Source: Vreelandella halophila (lineage in GTDB: Bacteria; Pseudomonadota; Gammaproteobacteria; Pseudomonadales; Oleiphilaceae). From it: a stretch of 64,000 nucleotides of DNA. The stretch is from assembly GCF_009856365.1 (NCBI RefSeq), contig NZ_WMEX01000001.1, positions 654,986-718,985 on the forward strand. Reading direction: 5' to 3'. Shown here in pieces: positions 47,107 through 57,052 of the stretch (its first letter is position 1; each line of letters opens with the position of its first letter). A model generated the notes under the pieces. That model saw only the letters and a program-made list of their open reading frames with translations. It was not told where the DNA came from and made no database searches. Both the position numbers and the translations under genes were made by a program.

Positions 47107-48168
47107 ATGACGTACAGGCAGGACCGCATTCTGGTTCAGGAACATCTGGCGCACGAACAGGAAGCGCCAACGCTCGGCAGCGCCGAGGCGGAGGAACTGC
47201 GCACTGCGATCCGGCGTGAGCTTGAGGCGCAGGATGCGGTCCTGGTGGCTCATTACTATACCGATCCCCTGATCCAGTCGCTGGCTGAGGAGACGGGTGG
47301 CTGTGTCGCGGATTCACTGGAAATGGCCCGTTTCGGTAACGCGCATCCGGCTTCCACACTGGTGGTCGCCGGGGTGCGTTTCATGGGTGAAACCGCCAAG
47401 ATCCTGAATCCGGAGAAGCGGGTGTTGATGCCGACTCTGGAGGCAACCTGCTCGCTGGACATCGGGTGCCCCGCCGATGAATTCGCGGCCTTCTGTGACC
47501 AGCATCCGGAAAGAACCGTGGTGGTGTATGCCAACACCTCGGCGGCGGTCAAGGCACGCGCCGATTGGGTTGTGACCTCCAGCTGCGCGGAGGCCATTGT
47601 TGATTACCTGGACTCGAAGGGTGAAACCATCTTGTGGGCGCCGGATAAACATCTGGGCGCCTACATCCAGCGCTCAACCCAGGCGGATATGCTGCTCTGG
47701 GACGGCTCCTGCATCGTGCACGAGGAGTTCAAGGGGCAGGGCGTTGAGGATCTGCGGGCCACCATGCCCGGAGCCGTGGTCCTGGCGCATCCGGAATCGC
47801 CGGCGGCCGTGGTTGAGCAGGCGGATGTTGTCGGCTCCACGTCCCGGCTGATTGAAGCGGTGCGGACCATGGACGCTGAGGACTTCATCGTGGCCACGGA
47901 CAGCGGTATCTTCCACAAGATGCATGAAATGGCCCCGGAGAAGAACCTCATCGAAGCGCCCACCGCCGGGCAGGGCGCAACCTGCCGCAGCTGTGCCCAT
48001 TGCCCCTGGATGGCGATGAACGGTCTGGATAACGTGCTGCGCGTGCTGCGCAAGCAGGATGAAGAAATCCATGTGGATGCCGCCACGCGCGAGAAAGCGC
48101 TCATCCCGCTGCAGCGCATGCTGGACTTTACTTCTGACCGCCAGCTCCAGGTGGCCGGTAACGCCTGA
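47107..48168 (+). CDS. nadA: Quinolinate synthase
   Basis: A 353-residue 4Fe-4S enzyme condensing iminoaspartate with dihydroxyacetone phosphate. The cluster cysteines lie in C-S-L-D-I-G-C, S-S-C-A-E and [10 protein letters not shown]. It follows the tRNA-Lys pair by 130 bp and is convergent with the M48 gene. Confidence 0.95.
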   Translation: MTYRQDRILVQEHLAHEQEAPTLGSAEAEELRTAIRRELEAQDAVLVAHYYTDPLIQSLAEETGGCVADSLEMARFGNAHPASTLVVAGVRFMGETAKILNPEKRVLMPTLEATCSLDIGCPADEFAAFCDQHPERTVVVYANTSAAVKARADWVVTSSCAEAIVDYLDSKGETILWAPDKHLGAYIQRSTQADMLLWDGSCIVHEEFKGQGVEDLRATMPGAVVLAHPESPAAVVEQADVVGSTSRLIEAVRTMDAEDFIVATDSGIFHKMHEMAPEKNLIEAPTAGQGATCRSCAHCPWMAMNGLDNVLRVLRKQDEEIHVDAATREKALIPLQRMLDFTSDRQLQVAGNA

Positions 48169-48177
48169 GGCTCCCTC

Positions 48178-49617
48178 TCAGCGCTGGCGGTTGGCACTGA
48201 CCTGCCGGTTGGCCTCTTCCAGTCGGTCCCTGAGCAACGCCTTGCGGGTGTGGTTGGCCGGCGCCCGTTCCAGTGCCTGGCGGAACTGACGTGCCGCCGC
48301 CTCCGCATCTCCCAGAAGCAGCAGCCGTTCGCCCCGGGCGCGATGAACCTCGATCAGGTTGCCCGCACGCCCGGCGGCCTCGGAAAGGTCGTTCCAGAGC
48401 GTGGCGTCCCCGCCGTAATCCCGGGTCAGCTTCTCGTAGAGCCGTGCTGCGGCTTCCGGTTCGTTCAGCTCCATGCGGGTATCCGCCAGTGTCCGGCTCA
48501 GGGTCAGGTTGCCAGGGTGGCGCTGGAGGTGGCGCTCGAGCAGTTCCGCAGCCTCACCGGCCCGGCCATCGCCGCGCAGAGCCCTTGCCAGTTCCGCGAC
48601 CAGGAAGATGTCGCCCTCGTAGTCCTCCAGCAGTTTCCTGAGATGCGGAATCGCCTCGCCCGCCCGGTCAGCGGCAATCAGTGCGGCTGCCAGGCCGTGG
48701 CGTGCCGCATCAGCATCAAGCCCGGTCTGTGCCGCCTGTTTTTCCCGGAAGCGTGATATGAAGGCTTCCGGATCCTCGCCGTGGTGCAGTCGGACCCGGT
48801 TGCGCACCAGGTGGTAGGCGAGCCGTTCGTCGTAACGGTCCCTGTCCCGGAAATCGGAAACCCGTGCCCGCGTATCCGCAACCCGGGATTCGGTGAGCGG
48901 ATGGGTTGAAAGGTATTCCGGTGGGCGGTTCCCCTGCAGCCGGGCCTGGCGCAGCATACGCTCGAACATGGCTGGCATGCCCGCCGGGTCGTAGCCGGCC
49001 CGGGCCATGATCTCGATGCCAAGGCGGTCAGCCTCCTGCTCATGGGCGCGGCTGTGTCGCAGCATCTGGTCGATGGCCAGTGCCTGGGTGCCGGCAATGG
49101 CGGCAATACCGGCTTCCGAGCCGGTTGCAGCGGTGAGGATGAGACCTGCCAGCATGCCGGCAATGGTCAGGGGGGTGCTGCGTTCCTGCTGTTCCAGGCG
49201 GCGGGCGTAATGGCGCTGGCTGAGGTGAGCGATTTCGTGAGCCACCACGCCCGCGAATTCATGTTCTGTCTCGGCGGTGCGCAGCAATCCGGTGTGGATC
49301 CCGATGATGTTGCCGGGGACGGCGAAGGCATTGAGTGACGGTTCGTTAATGATCACGGGTGTGATGTCCCTGTCCTGCAGGGGGGCGTGAGGAATCATCC
49401 GGTGCAGGGTATCCTCGAAGTACTCCCGGAGCATGGGGTCCGATACCAGGGGGGCGCTGCGACGCAGCTGGGTGAGCACCTGCTGCCCTATGGCGCGCTC
49501 CTTCTGGCCCGCGATCAGCCCGCCACTGCCAATGGCCGGCAGTCTGTTGTCCTCGGCCGGTAGAGCCGGCAGGGCGATCAGGCAGAGGATCAGGAAAAAG
49601 ACAATGGCGCGTCGCAT
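48178..49617 (-). CDS. bepA: Beta-barrel assembly-enhancing protease BepA-like (M48 with TPR)
   Basis: 479 residues: signal peptide (~1-20), M48 domain (~30-270) with zinc motif H-E-I-A-H and third ligand in E-A-D, then TPR repeats (~290-470). In E. coli BepA degrades or helps assemble LptD. A smaller M48-TPR lipoprotein occurs at 9.0-10.3 kb, so the window has two such quality-control proteases. Confidence 0.88.
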   Translation of the reverse strand: MRRAIVFFLILCLIALPALPAEDNRLPAIGSGGLIAGQKERAIGQQVLTQLRRSAPLVSDPMLREYFEDTLHRMIPHAPLQDRDITPVIINEPSLNAFAVPGNIIGIHTGLLRTAETEHEFAGVVAHEIAHLSQRHYARRLEQQERSTPLTIAGMLAGLILTAATGSEAGIAAIAGTQALAIDQMLRHSRAHEQEADRLGIEIMARAGYDPAGMPAMFERMLRQARLQGNRPPEYLSTHPLTESRVADTRARVSDFRDRDRYDERLAYHLVRNRVRLHHGEDPEAFISRFREKQAAQTGLDADAARHGLAAALIAADRAGEAIPHLRKLLEDYEGDIFLVAELARALRGDGRAGEAAELLERHLQRHPGNLTLSRTLADTRMELNEPEAAARLYEKLTRDYGGDATLWNDLSEAAGRAGNLIEVHRARGERLLLLGDAEAAARQFRQALERAPANHTRKALLRDRLEEANRQVSANRQR

Positions 49618-49726
49618 GCTTTAACAATGCCAGATCGGAGGGGGTGGGTACAGGCGGTCACTCTCCGGTTTAACGCGCCATCCATGCTAGGATATCGGCC
49701 AGCGTCAAACCGAACGGAACCAGCCC

Positions 49727-49984
49727 ATGAGCGACAGCGTGGACCAGCATCTTGATGCCAGCGGTCTGCAGTGCCCAATGCCTCTGCTCAAGACCAAACT
49801 CTGTCTCAATGGCATGAGTCCCGGTCAGTGCCTGCGGGTTGTTGCCACGGATCCGGGGTCAGCCCGGGATATCCCCGCCTTTCTCTCCCTCTCGAGCCAT
49901 CAGCTTGAGCACCAGGAGGAGGGCGACGGCCACTGGGTCTTTGTCATCCGGTGCGGCCCCGCCAGTACGGGGGGGCAGGGCTGA
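49727..49984 (+). CDS. TusA-like sulfurtransferase
   Basis: An 85-residue protein with the C-P-x-P motif (C16) in L-Q-C-P-M-P. TusA-family proteins carry persulfide sulfur for tRNA thiolation or sulfur oxidation. Its TGA overlaps the start of the permease gene, so the two are coupled. Confidence 0.88.
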   Translation: MSDSVDQHLDASGLQCPMPLLKTKLCLNGMSPGQCLRVVATDPGSARDIPAFLSLSSHQLEHQEEGDGHWVFVIRCGPASTGGQG

Positions 49985-51054
49985 TGGTCCGGATACTGCG
50001 TGATTTCACCGCGCGTTACTTCTCGAATGAAGAAGCCCTCATCATCGTTCTGCTCCTGGCAGCCTCTTTCCTGGTGGTCGCGTTTCTCGGGCGGGTTCTG
50101 GCGCCCTTCATCGCCGGCATCATCATCGCGTATATCCTGCAGGGACTGGTTGCCAAGCTCTGTCGTCTGGGGGTGCCGCATCTGCTGTCCGTCACCCTTG
50201 TGTTCGTGTTTTTCATCGGCCTGTTCATCGCCTTCATCCTGGGCCTGCTTCCCCTGGTCTGGGGGCAGGTGTCCGGCCTGGCGTCGGAACTGCCCAGAAT
50301 GATGCGGGCAGCCCAGCAGTACATTGAGACCCTGCCGCAGGAATACCCGCAGCTGGTCTCCATGGAAGAGGTCAATACCCTGTTCCGGCAGGTGACGGCG
50401 GAAATGGGCCAGATCACGCAATGGCTGGTGTCGCTCTCGCTCGAGAGCATTCCCGGACTCATCACGCTGCTGGTCTATCTGGTGCTGGTGCCGATACTGG
50501 TGTTCTTCTTCCTCAAGGACCGTCGGCTGATCCTGGAACGTCTCGGCAGCTTCCTGCCCCAGCAACGGCCGTTGATGGATCGCATCTGGCGTGAGGTGAA
50601 CATGCAGTTCGCCAATTTCGTCCGGGGCAAGGCCATAGAGATCCTGATCGTCGGGGGTGTCACCTACTTCGCCCTCAAGATGATCGGGCTGGAATACGCA
50701 GCACTTCTGAGTCTGCTGGTCGGTTTCTCAGTGGTCATTCCCTATGTGGGCGCCGCCGTGGTGACCATTCCCATTGCCATGGTGGGGCTGTTCCAGTTCG
50801 GTTGGAGCGAGGAGTTCTTCTGGCTCATGGTGACCTACCTGGTCATCCAGGCGCTGGATGGCAATGTGCTGGTACCACTGCTTTTCTCCGAGGTCGTGGA
50901 TCTGCATCCGGTCACCATTATGCTGGCGGTTCTGGTGTTCGGTGGCATCTGGGGCATGTGGGGGGTGTTCTTCGCCATCCCGCTGGCGATTGTGCTCAAT
51001 GCCATCATGAAAGCCTGGCCGGTCCATGAAAGCCCCGGGACAACAGAAACCTGA
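49984..51054 (+). CDS. AI-2E-family (PerM) membrane protein
   Basis: A 356-residue inner-membrane protein with ~8 helices, typical AI-2E/PerM layout: two N-terminal helices, a hydrophilic stretch (~90-150), then a helical bundle with the P-Y-V-G motif. The ATG overlaps the tusA-like stop (TGATG). Family members export small molecules or protons; the substrate here is unknown. Confidence 0.88.
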   Translation: MVRILRDFTARYFSNEEALIIVLLLAASFLVVAFLGRVLAPFIAGIIIAYILQGLVAKLCRLGVPHLLSVTLVFVFFIGLFIAFILGLLPLVWGQVSGLASELPRMMRAAQQYIETLPQEYPQLVSMEEVNTLFRQVTAEMGQITQWLVSLSLESIPGLITLLVYLVLVPILVFFFLKDRRLILERLGSFLPQQRPLMDRIWREVNMQFANFVRGKAIEILIVGGVTYFALKMIGLEYAALLSLLVGFSVVIPYVGAAVVTIPIAMVGLFQFGWSEEFFWLMVTYLVIQALDGNVLVPLLFSEVVDLHPVTIMLAVLVFGGIWGMWGVFFAIPLAIVLNAIMKAWPVHESPGTTET

Positions 51055-51126
51055 TGGCGCGGCGCAGCTCTTGTCTCGCCCTGATGCCGCGATTACCATT
51101 GCCCTTTTAACCGGTTCGGAGCGGAT

Positions 51127-52002
51127 ATGATCACTGGGAGTCTGGTTGCGCTGGTAACCCCAATGGACGCCGAAGGGCGTATCGACTGGGAATGCCTGGA
51201 TAAACTGGTGGACTATCACGTCGATGCCGGTACGAGCGCCATTGTGGCCGTGGGTACGACCGGTGAGTCCTCAACGCTGAAGCCGGATGAGCACATCAGT
51301 GTGATCCGCCGGGTGGTGAATCATGCCAATGGCCGGATTCCGGTCATTGCCGGCACGGGTGGCAACTCCACCCATGAGGCGGTGGACCTGACCCGTGAGG
51401 CGGCCGAGATCGGTGTGGATGCCTGCCTTCTGGTGGTGCCGTATTACAACAAGCCCACCCAGGAGGGGCTCTACCAGCACTTCCGTACCGTGGCCGAGGC
51501 AGTCGACGTCAACCAGATCCTGTACAACGTGCCCGGCCGCACCTCCTGTGACATGCTCAACGAGACCACGAACCGCCTGGCCGACATTCCCAATATCGTT
51601 GGCATCAAGGATGCGACGGGTAATGTCAGCCGCGGGGAAGAGCTGGTTCGGATGGTGGGTGACCGTATCGCGGTCTATTCCGGGGACGACGGGACCTCGC
51701 TGGAACTGATGCTGCGCGGTGGCAGTGGCAACGTCTCGGTGACGGCCAATGTGGCACCGAAGCTGATGGCACAGACCTGTGCCGCCGCAGTGAGCGGCGA
51801 TGAGGCGGAAGCCCGCCGGCTGGACGAGATCCTGACCCCTCTCAACCGCAAGCTGTTCCTGGAAGCCAACCCGATTCCGGTGAAGTGGGCCATGTGCGAG
51901 ATGGGGCTGATCGGGCCGGGCATACGCCTGCCGCTGACGCCCCTGAGCGAGGAATACCGCGAGGATGTGCGCGAAGCACTCAGGGCTTCAGGATGCCTCT
52001 GA
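51127..52002 (+). CDS. dapA: 4-hydroxy-tetrahydrodipicolinate synthase
   Basis: A 291-residue TIM-barrel lyase of lysine/diaminopimelate synthesis. Schiff-base lysine K161 in G-I-K-D-A-T-G, catalytic Tyr in Y-N-V-P-G-R-T, and G-T-T-G-E-S-S-T-L. It overlaps bamC by 10 bp. Confidence 0.95.
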   Translation: MITGSLVALVTPMDAEGRIDWECLDKLVDYHVDAGTSAIVAVGTTGESSTLKPDEHISVIRRVVNHANGRIPVIAGTGGNSTHEAVDLTREAAEIGVDACLLVVPYYNKPTQEGLYQHFRTVAEAVDVNQILYNVPGRTSCDMLNETTNRLADIPNIVGIKDATGNVSRGEELVRMVGDRIAVYSGDDGTSLELMLRGGSGNVSVTANVAPKLMAQTCAAAVSGDEAEARRLDEILTPLNRKLFLEANPIPVKWAMCEMGLIGPGIRLPLTPLSEEYREDVREALRASGCL

Positions 52003-53054
52003 ACCAGACAAACCGCCGACTGCGCCTGACAGCTGCCATAGCCGTTCTGCCACTTGCGGGTGGCTGCGGCCTGTTTCCGGACAGGTCGCTGGATTACCGT
52101 GAGGAACCGCTGGGCGAGCCGCTCCAGGTGCCGGAAGACCTTTCCAGGGCATCTTTCGAGAGTGAGTACGTGATTCCGCAGGTCCGCGGTGATGCCACCG
52201 TGGAGCAGGACGGGGAGTTTGAGATCCCGCGCCCGCCGGATCTGACCGGCCAGATCATGGAAAACAACTACCAGGTTTCCCGCTCCGGCGATCTGAGCTG
52301 GTTGATTGTCAATGATGTGCCGGGCCGCGTCTGGCCCGCCATTTCGGATTTCCTGAACGACCGTGGGGTTGAGGTGGCCTATGGCGATCCGCGCGCGGGC
52401 GTGCAGCAGAGCGGGGTTCTCAACCGTTCGGCCCGGGTCCGTGAGTGGCTCGGGATTGATCGGCTGGATCAGGAGCGCCCTCTGATTCTGCAGGTGCGGG
52501 TTGCGTACGGTGTTCAGAGCCGCAGCACCGAAGTCCAGGCCCGGCTGCGGGTTGTGGAGGGCAGCCCCGGGGAACGCCTGGAGTGGCGTGAAGACGTTGA
52601 GTATGCCGGGCGTGAACAGAGAGTGCTCAAGGACCTGGCGGATTACCTGGAAGCCAATGCGGATACCAAGACGTATTCCCGTGTGGCGCTGGATCTGCCC
52701 CGTGATGAACGCGTCAATCGTGATCGTGAAGGCGGAGAGACACAGGCGCTGGAGCTTGATCTGGCCTTTGATCGCAGCTGGGCCGAGGTGGAGCAGGTGC
52801 TGGGCAGCATGGAGCTGACCGTGGTGGACCGTAACCGCAGCGAGGGCGTCTGGTATCTGGATCTGCGTACCGAGGAACAACGCAGTCGTGGCTGGTGGCT
52901 CTGGCGTTATCAGGCGGAGGCCGAAATCAATGCGGAACTGCGGCTGCAGCAGAGCACAGGGGGGTACCGGCTCACCCTTGCTCCCCGTGAGACTCTGGAA
53001 CAGGCGGATCGCCCCGCACAGGTGCTCGACAGCCTGTACGAAAGCCTGCGCTGA
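51993..53054 (+). CDS. bamC: Outer-membrane assembly lipoprotein BamC (NlpB)
   Basis: 353 residues: lipoprotein signal with L-A-G-G-C-G, an unstructured stretch that binds BamD (~25-90), and two helix-grip domains (~95-200 and ~250-350). The ATG at 51993 lies inside dapA, whose end it overlaps; the dapA-bamC order is conserved in Gammaproteobacteria. Confidence 0.9.
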   Translation: MPLNQTNRRLRLTAAIAVLPLAGGCGLFPDRSLDYREEPLGEPLQVPEDLSRASFESEYVIPQVRGDATVEQDGEFEIPRPPDLTGQIMENNYQVSRSGDLSWLIVNDVPGRVWPAISDFLNDRGVEVAYGDPRAGVQQSGVLNRSARVREWLGIDRLDQERPLILQVRVAYGVQSRSTEVQARLRVVEGSPGERLEWREDVEYAGREQRVLKDLADYLEANADTKTYSRVALDLPRDERVNRDREGGETQALELDLAFDRSWAEVEQVLGSMELTVVDRNRSEGVWYLDLRTEEQRSRGWWLWRYQAEAEINAELRLQQSTGGYRLTLAPRETLEQADRPAQVLDSLYESLR

Positions 53055-53066
53055 GCAGCTGCCCTG

Positions 53067-54362
53067 TCAGCCTGTGAGGCCTGCCTGAAGGCCGGCGACT
53101 GTCAGGCCGGCCACCAGGGACAGGCCCATGGGGACCGCGACCCGGGTGCCCAGGGCTGCTGGGCCGATCACGCCCGCCATTCCGGCTTTCACGATATTGT
53201 TCACGGCCGAGGCCAGAACGATGCCGATCACGGCAGTCTCCGCGGTGATGGCCGACTGGGACATACGCGTCAGTGACAGGGTGATGGCGTCCACGTCTGC
53301 AATGCCTGAGACGGTGGCCAGCGCATAGACGCCCGCATCACCGAACCATGCCTTGAGCCACTGCCCGACCAGCAGGATCAGCGTGAGCAGGAAACCGAAC
53401 AGCAGCGCCGGCTTAAGGTCCAGCGGGTTGCGGTTGAGGATGGGCTGATCCACGTTCAATGCGGCCCGGTTGCGGTGCCAGATGAGAACAGCTGGAACGT
53501 AGAGCAGTAACGCCATGGCCAGAACGGGCTGAACCAGGCTCGGCAGCAGGGCCGGGTTGATCACGGCGCAGTAGACCAGAATCCGTGGGAACATGGTACC
53601 GCAGGCGATCAGGATGCCGGCGGCCAGCTGTGGTGAGAGTGTCTGTGCGTCGCGTGCCTGGCGGGCGAACTGGAGCGTCAGTGCCGTCGATGAGCTCAGG
53701 CCCGCGAAAAGGCTGGTAAAGAGAATCCCCTTACCTGTGCCGGCCACCCGGATGGCGAAGTAGCCTACGAAAGAGATGCTGGCAATCATCACGACCAGCC
53801 ACCAGATTTCGTAGGGGTTGAGCACGCCGCCCGGGCCGAAGCCTTCATTGGGCAACAGCGGCAGCATCACCACGGAAATCAGCAGCAGCTTGAGCCCGGC
53901 ATCCAGCTCACCAGCCTGGAGTTTGCCCAGCAGGCCGTGGATTTCCGCCTTGTTATCCAGAATGAGGGTAGTGACCACCGCCGCTGCGGCTGCCAGAGTG
54001 ATATCCAGGCTCACGGCCATAACCCCGAAGCTGAAGGTCAGCATCAGTCCGATGGCGCCGGTGATGCTGTAATCGCCGCTGCGCGGTGCCCGGACCCAGT
54101 AGGCCAGCAGGTTCAGTGCTACCAGCCCCAGGAATACTGCGGGCAGAAGCCAGGGCGAGACCTCCCGGGCAAGCAACGCCGTGATACCACCGAGCAGACC
54201 GGTCAGCGCATGGGTGCGGATGCCGGCGATACGCTGGCCGGGATCACGGTCGCGAGCCTGCCACCCGCGCTGCAACCCCACCAGCATGCCCAGAAGCAGT
54301 GCCACCCCGAGGTGGAGGGCATCGCCATTGGCCGTGATAAACTCATTGAACAGTGACTGCAT
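53067..54362 (-). CDS. MgtC/DUF4010-family membrane protein
   Basis: A 431-residue integral membrane protein. The N-terminal MgtC-like domain (~10-130) has L-L-G-M-L-V-G-L-Q-R-G and G-I-R-T-H-A-L. A DUF4010 domain with ~8 helices follows (~180-430) with S-S-S-T-A-L-T. The ATG at 54362 follows GGGAGG; a longer frame to 54419 lacks a site. Function unknown. Confidence 0.85.
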   Translation of the reverse strand: MQSLFNEFITANGDALHLGVALLLGMLVGLQRGWQARDRDPGQRIAGIRTHALTGLLGGITALLAREVSPWLLPAVFLGLVALNLLAYWVRAPRSGDYSITGAIGLMLTFSFGVMAVSLDITLAAAAAVVTTLILDNKAEIHGLLGKLQAGELDAGLKLLLISVVMLPLLPNEGFGPGGVLNPYEIWWLVVMIASISFVGYFAIRVAGTGKGILFTSLFAGLSSSTALTLQFARQARDAQTLSPQLAAGILIACGTMFPRILVYCAVINPALLPSLVQPVLAMALLLYVPAVLIWHRNRAALNVDQPILNRNPLDLKPALLFGFLLTLILLVGQWLKAWFGDAGVYALATVSGIADVDAITLSLTRMSQSAITAETAVIGIVLASAVNNIVKAGMAGVIGPAALGTRVAVPMGLSLVAGLTVAGLQAGLTG

Positions 54363-54505
54363 GCGGATCCTCCCTGCATGCAGAGTATAGGGGCCTGAGC
54401 GGTTACACGCATTGAGCAATCATGGCGTCGACTGGCGCTGATCGGCTATCATTCGCGCGTTCAGGGTCGGGTGCCGGCCCCGCAACCGCAATCTGGGAGA
54501 GCGTG

Positions 54506-55225
54506 ATGGAAAAAGGCAGCGAACTCTACGCTGGCAAGGCGAAATCCGTATACCGGACGGACGATCCGGAGCGTTTCATACTGGCGTTCCGGGATGATAC
54601 GTCCGCCTTCGACGGTGAAAAGGTCGCCCAGCTTGATCGCAAGGGGCGGGTTAATAACCTGTTCAATGCCTTCATCATGCAGAAGCTGGAGGACGCGGGC
54701 ATTCCCACCCATTTCGAGCGTGTCCTGGCGCCCAATGAATCCCTGGTGCGTAACCTTGAGATGCTGCCGGTGGAGTGCGTGGTACGCAATTACGCTGCGG
54801 GCAGCCTGTGCCGGCGCCTCGGGGTCCAGGAAGGCCAGGAACTGTTGCCGCCGACCTTTGAGCTGTTTCTCAAGGACGACGCCCTCCACGACCCCATGAT
54901 CAATGAATCCCTCGCGGAGACCTTTGGCTGGGCCCAGGCGGACGAGCTCAGGGAGATGAAGGAACTCACCTACGCGGTGAATCGTGTGCTCAAGCAGCTG
55001 TTCCTGGACGCGGGGATGCTGCTGGTTGATTACAAGCTGGAGTTCGGGCGTGCTGGCGGCGGTCTGGTGCTGGGTGACGAGTTCAGCCCGGACGGTTGCC
55101 GCATCTGGGATGCCGAAACCCGCCGCAAGATGGATAAGGACCGCTTCCGCCAGGACCTCGGTGATGTCATCGAAACCTATGAGGAAGTGGGGCGGCGCCT
55201 GGGGATCGACTTTGAAAGTGTGTGA
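54506..55225 (+). CDS. purC: SAICAR synthetase (purC)
   Basis: A 239-residue enzyme of purine synthesis (CAIR + Asp to SAICAR). Motifs: Y-x-G-K-A-K, D-x-T-S-A-F-D-G, V-E-C-V-V-R-N, and D-Y-K-L-E-F-G. ATG at 54506 preceded by GGGAGAG; upstream in-frame ATG at 54422 would add an unlikely extension. Confidence 0.95.
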   Translation: MEKGSELYAGKAKSVYRTDDPERFILAFRDDTSAFDGEKVAQLDRKGRVNNLFNAFIMQKLEDAGIPTHFERVLAPNESLVRNLEMLPVECVVRNYAAGSLCRRLGVQEGQELLPPTFELFLKDDALHDPMINESLAETFGWAQADELREMKELTYAVNRVLKQLFLDAGMLLVDYKLEFGRAGGGLVLGDEFSPDGCRIWDAETRRKMDKDRFRQDLGDVIETYEEVGRRLGIDFESV

Positions 55226-55283
55226 ATTCAGGTCGATACTGGGTGTGACTTTCTTCAAACGCCGACAGCAAGAGGATTCCGCA

Positions 55284-56024
55284 ATGAAGACAACAACAAA
55301 AGCCGCTCTCGGTGCCCTGCTGATGACCAGTGCCGGCGCCGCCAATGCCGTGGTACCGCTGGTCGACGTGGATGTGACGGCAGGTTACTGGGATGCGGAT
55401 GCGTCCGGGACTCTCCAGTCAGGAGGCGATCCGATCGATGTGGAGAATGACCTCGGTTACGACAGCGAGGGGCACAATAACTTCTCCATCCGTTTTGCCC
55501 ATCCAGTTCCGGTGATTCCGAATCTGCGGCTGCGGTATAACGATATCGAGCACAAGGGCACAGGCAGCGTTAATACGACGTTTGAAGGCAACAGTTATGG
55601 TAGAGATGTGAAGAGCAGGGCCGACCTGACGCACTATGATTACACTGCCTTCTATACCGCGCCGATCCCTGTTGTGACGCTGGATCTGGGTCTGAACGTG
55701 AAGCACTTCGATGGCGAAGTAACCCTGAAAGAGCAGGGCGGTAATACCGACACCGTCGAGGTTGATGAATTCCTCCCCATGGGCCACGTCCGAGCTGATG
55801 TGGATCTCCCCCTGACCGGCCTTGGCGCGGGCGCGGAGCTCAACTACATCTCCTATGACGGCGACTCGGCCACCGATGTGGAAGGCTACATCAGCTACAA
55901 CGCCGATCCGGTCTATATCCAGGGCGGTTACCGCCAGTTTGATGTGGATGTGGACGCCTCCGGCGATCTCAACGTGGACACCGAGCTGAGCGGCCCCTTC
56001 GTACGCCTCGGCGTCGGCTTTTAA
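55284..56024 (+). CDS. Outer-membrane beta-barrel protein (TIGR04219-like)
   Basis: 246 residues: signal peptide ending A-N-A, then alternating strands and a terminal F, as in small outer-membrane barrels. The sequence resembles the TIGR04219 barrel family; function unknown. AGAGGA precedes the ATG. It sits between purC and a sugar epimerase without obvious functional link. Confidence 0.75.
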   Translation: MKTTTKAALGALLMTSAGAANAVVPLVDVDVTAGYWDADASGTLQSGGDPIDVENDLGYDSEGHNNFSIRFAHPVPVIPNLRLRYNDIEHKGTGSVNTTFEGNSYGRDVKSRADLTHYDYTAFYTAPIPVVTLDLGLNVKHFDGEVTLKEQGGNTDTVEVDEFLPMGHVRADVDLPLTGLGAGAELNYISYDGDSATDVEGYISYNADPVYIQGGYRQFDVDVDASGDLNVDTELSGPFVRLGVGF

Positions 56025-56039
56025 TCAGGGAGAACGGAA

Positions 56040-57047
56040 TTGCGGATACTGGTAACGGGAACGGCCGGGTTCATCGGCTCACACGTGGCCCATCGCTTGC
56101 TGGATCGCGGCGATGAGGTCATCGGCGTGGACAATGTCAACGACTATTACGACGTGTCCCTCAAGGAAGCCCGGCTGGCCCGGCTGACGCCCCGTGAAGG
56201 ATTCACGGAGGAGCGCCTGGACATCGCGGACCGCGAGGGCATGGCCCGGCTATTCAGCGAGTACCAGCCGCAACGGGTGGTGCATCTCGCCGCCCAGGCC
56301 GGTGTCCGCTATTCCATCGAGAACCCCAACGCCTATGTGGATGCCAACCTCGTTGGCCACATGAACATCCTTGAAGGGTGTCGCCACAATGGCGTGGAGC
56401 ATCTGGTCTACGCCTCCAGCAGTTCGGTCTACGGGGCCAACGAGAGCATGCCGTTCTCGGTCCACGACAACGTGGATCATCCGCTCAGTCTCTATGCGGC
56501 CTCCAAAAAGGCCAACGAGCTGATGTCGCACACCTACAGCCATCTCTACCGGCTTCCCACCACCGGCCTGCGGTTCTTCACCGTCTACGGGCCCTGGGGC
56601 CGGCCGGACATGGCGCTGTTCATCTTCACGAAGCGAATCCTGAACGGCGAACCCATCGACGTGTTCAACCACGGTCATCACCAGCGGGACTTCACCTACA
56701 TTGATGACATTGTGGAGGGCGTGATCCGCACGCTGGACCACGTGGCCACCCCGAACCCGGAATGGAGTGGGGCGGACCCGGATTCAGGCACCAGCAACGC
56801 GCCCTACCGGCTCTACAACATCGGCAGCAACAATCCGGTTGAGCTTTCCCGGTTCATCGAGGTGCTGGAAGAGTGCCTGGGCCGCAAGGCGGAAAAGAAC
56901 TACCTGCCGATGCAGCCCGGAGACGTACCCGCCACCTATGCCGATGTCCAGGATCTGATCGAGGATGTGGGCTATCGGCCGGAGACCCCAGTGGAAACCG
57001 GGATCCGCAACTTCGTGGACTGGTACCGGGATTTCTATCAGGTCTGA
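56040..57047 (+). CDS. UDP-glucuronate 4-epimerase (NAD-dependent)
   Basis: A 335-residue extended-SDR enzyme with [18 protein letters not shown] and Y-A-A-S-K. The [10 protein letters not shown] motif marks the UDP-GlcA 4-epimerase/CapI group. TTG start after AGGGAG. It would convert the product of ugd (34.3 kb) to UDP-galacturonate for polysaccharide. Confidence 0.85.
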   Translation: MRILVTGTAGFIGSHVAHRLLDRGDEVIGVDNVNDYYDVSLKEARLARLTPREGFTEERLDIADREGMARLFSEYQPQRVVHLAAQAGVRYSIENPNAYVDANLVGHMNILEGCRHNGVEHLVYASSSSVYGANESMPFSVHDNVDHPLSLYAASKKANELMSHTYSHLYRLPTTGLRFFTVYGPWGRPDMALFIFTKRILNGEPIDVFNHGHHQRDFTYIDDIVEGVIRTLDHVATPNPEWSGADPDSGTSNAPYRLYNIGSNNPVELSRFIEVLEECLGRKAEKNYLPMQPGDVPATYADVQDLIEDVGYRPETPVETGIRNFVDWYRDFYQV

Positions 57048-57052
57048 GCCAC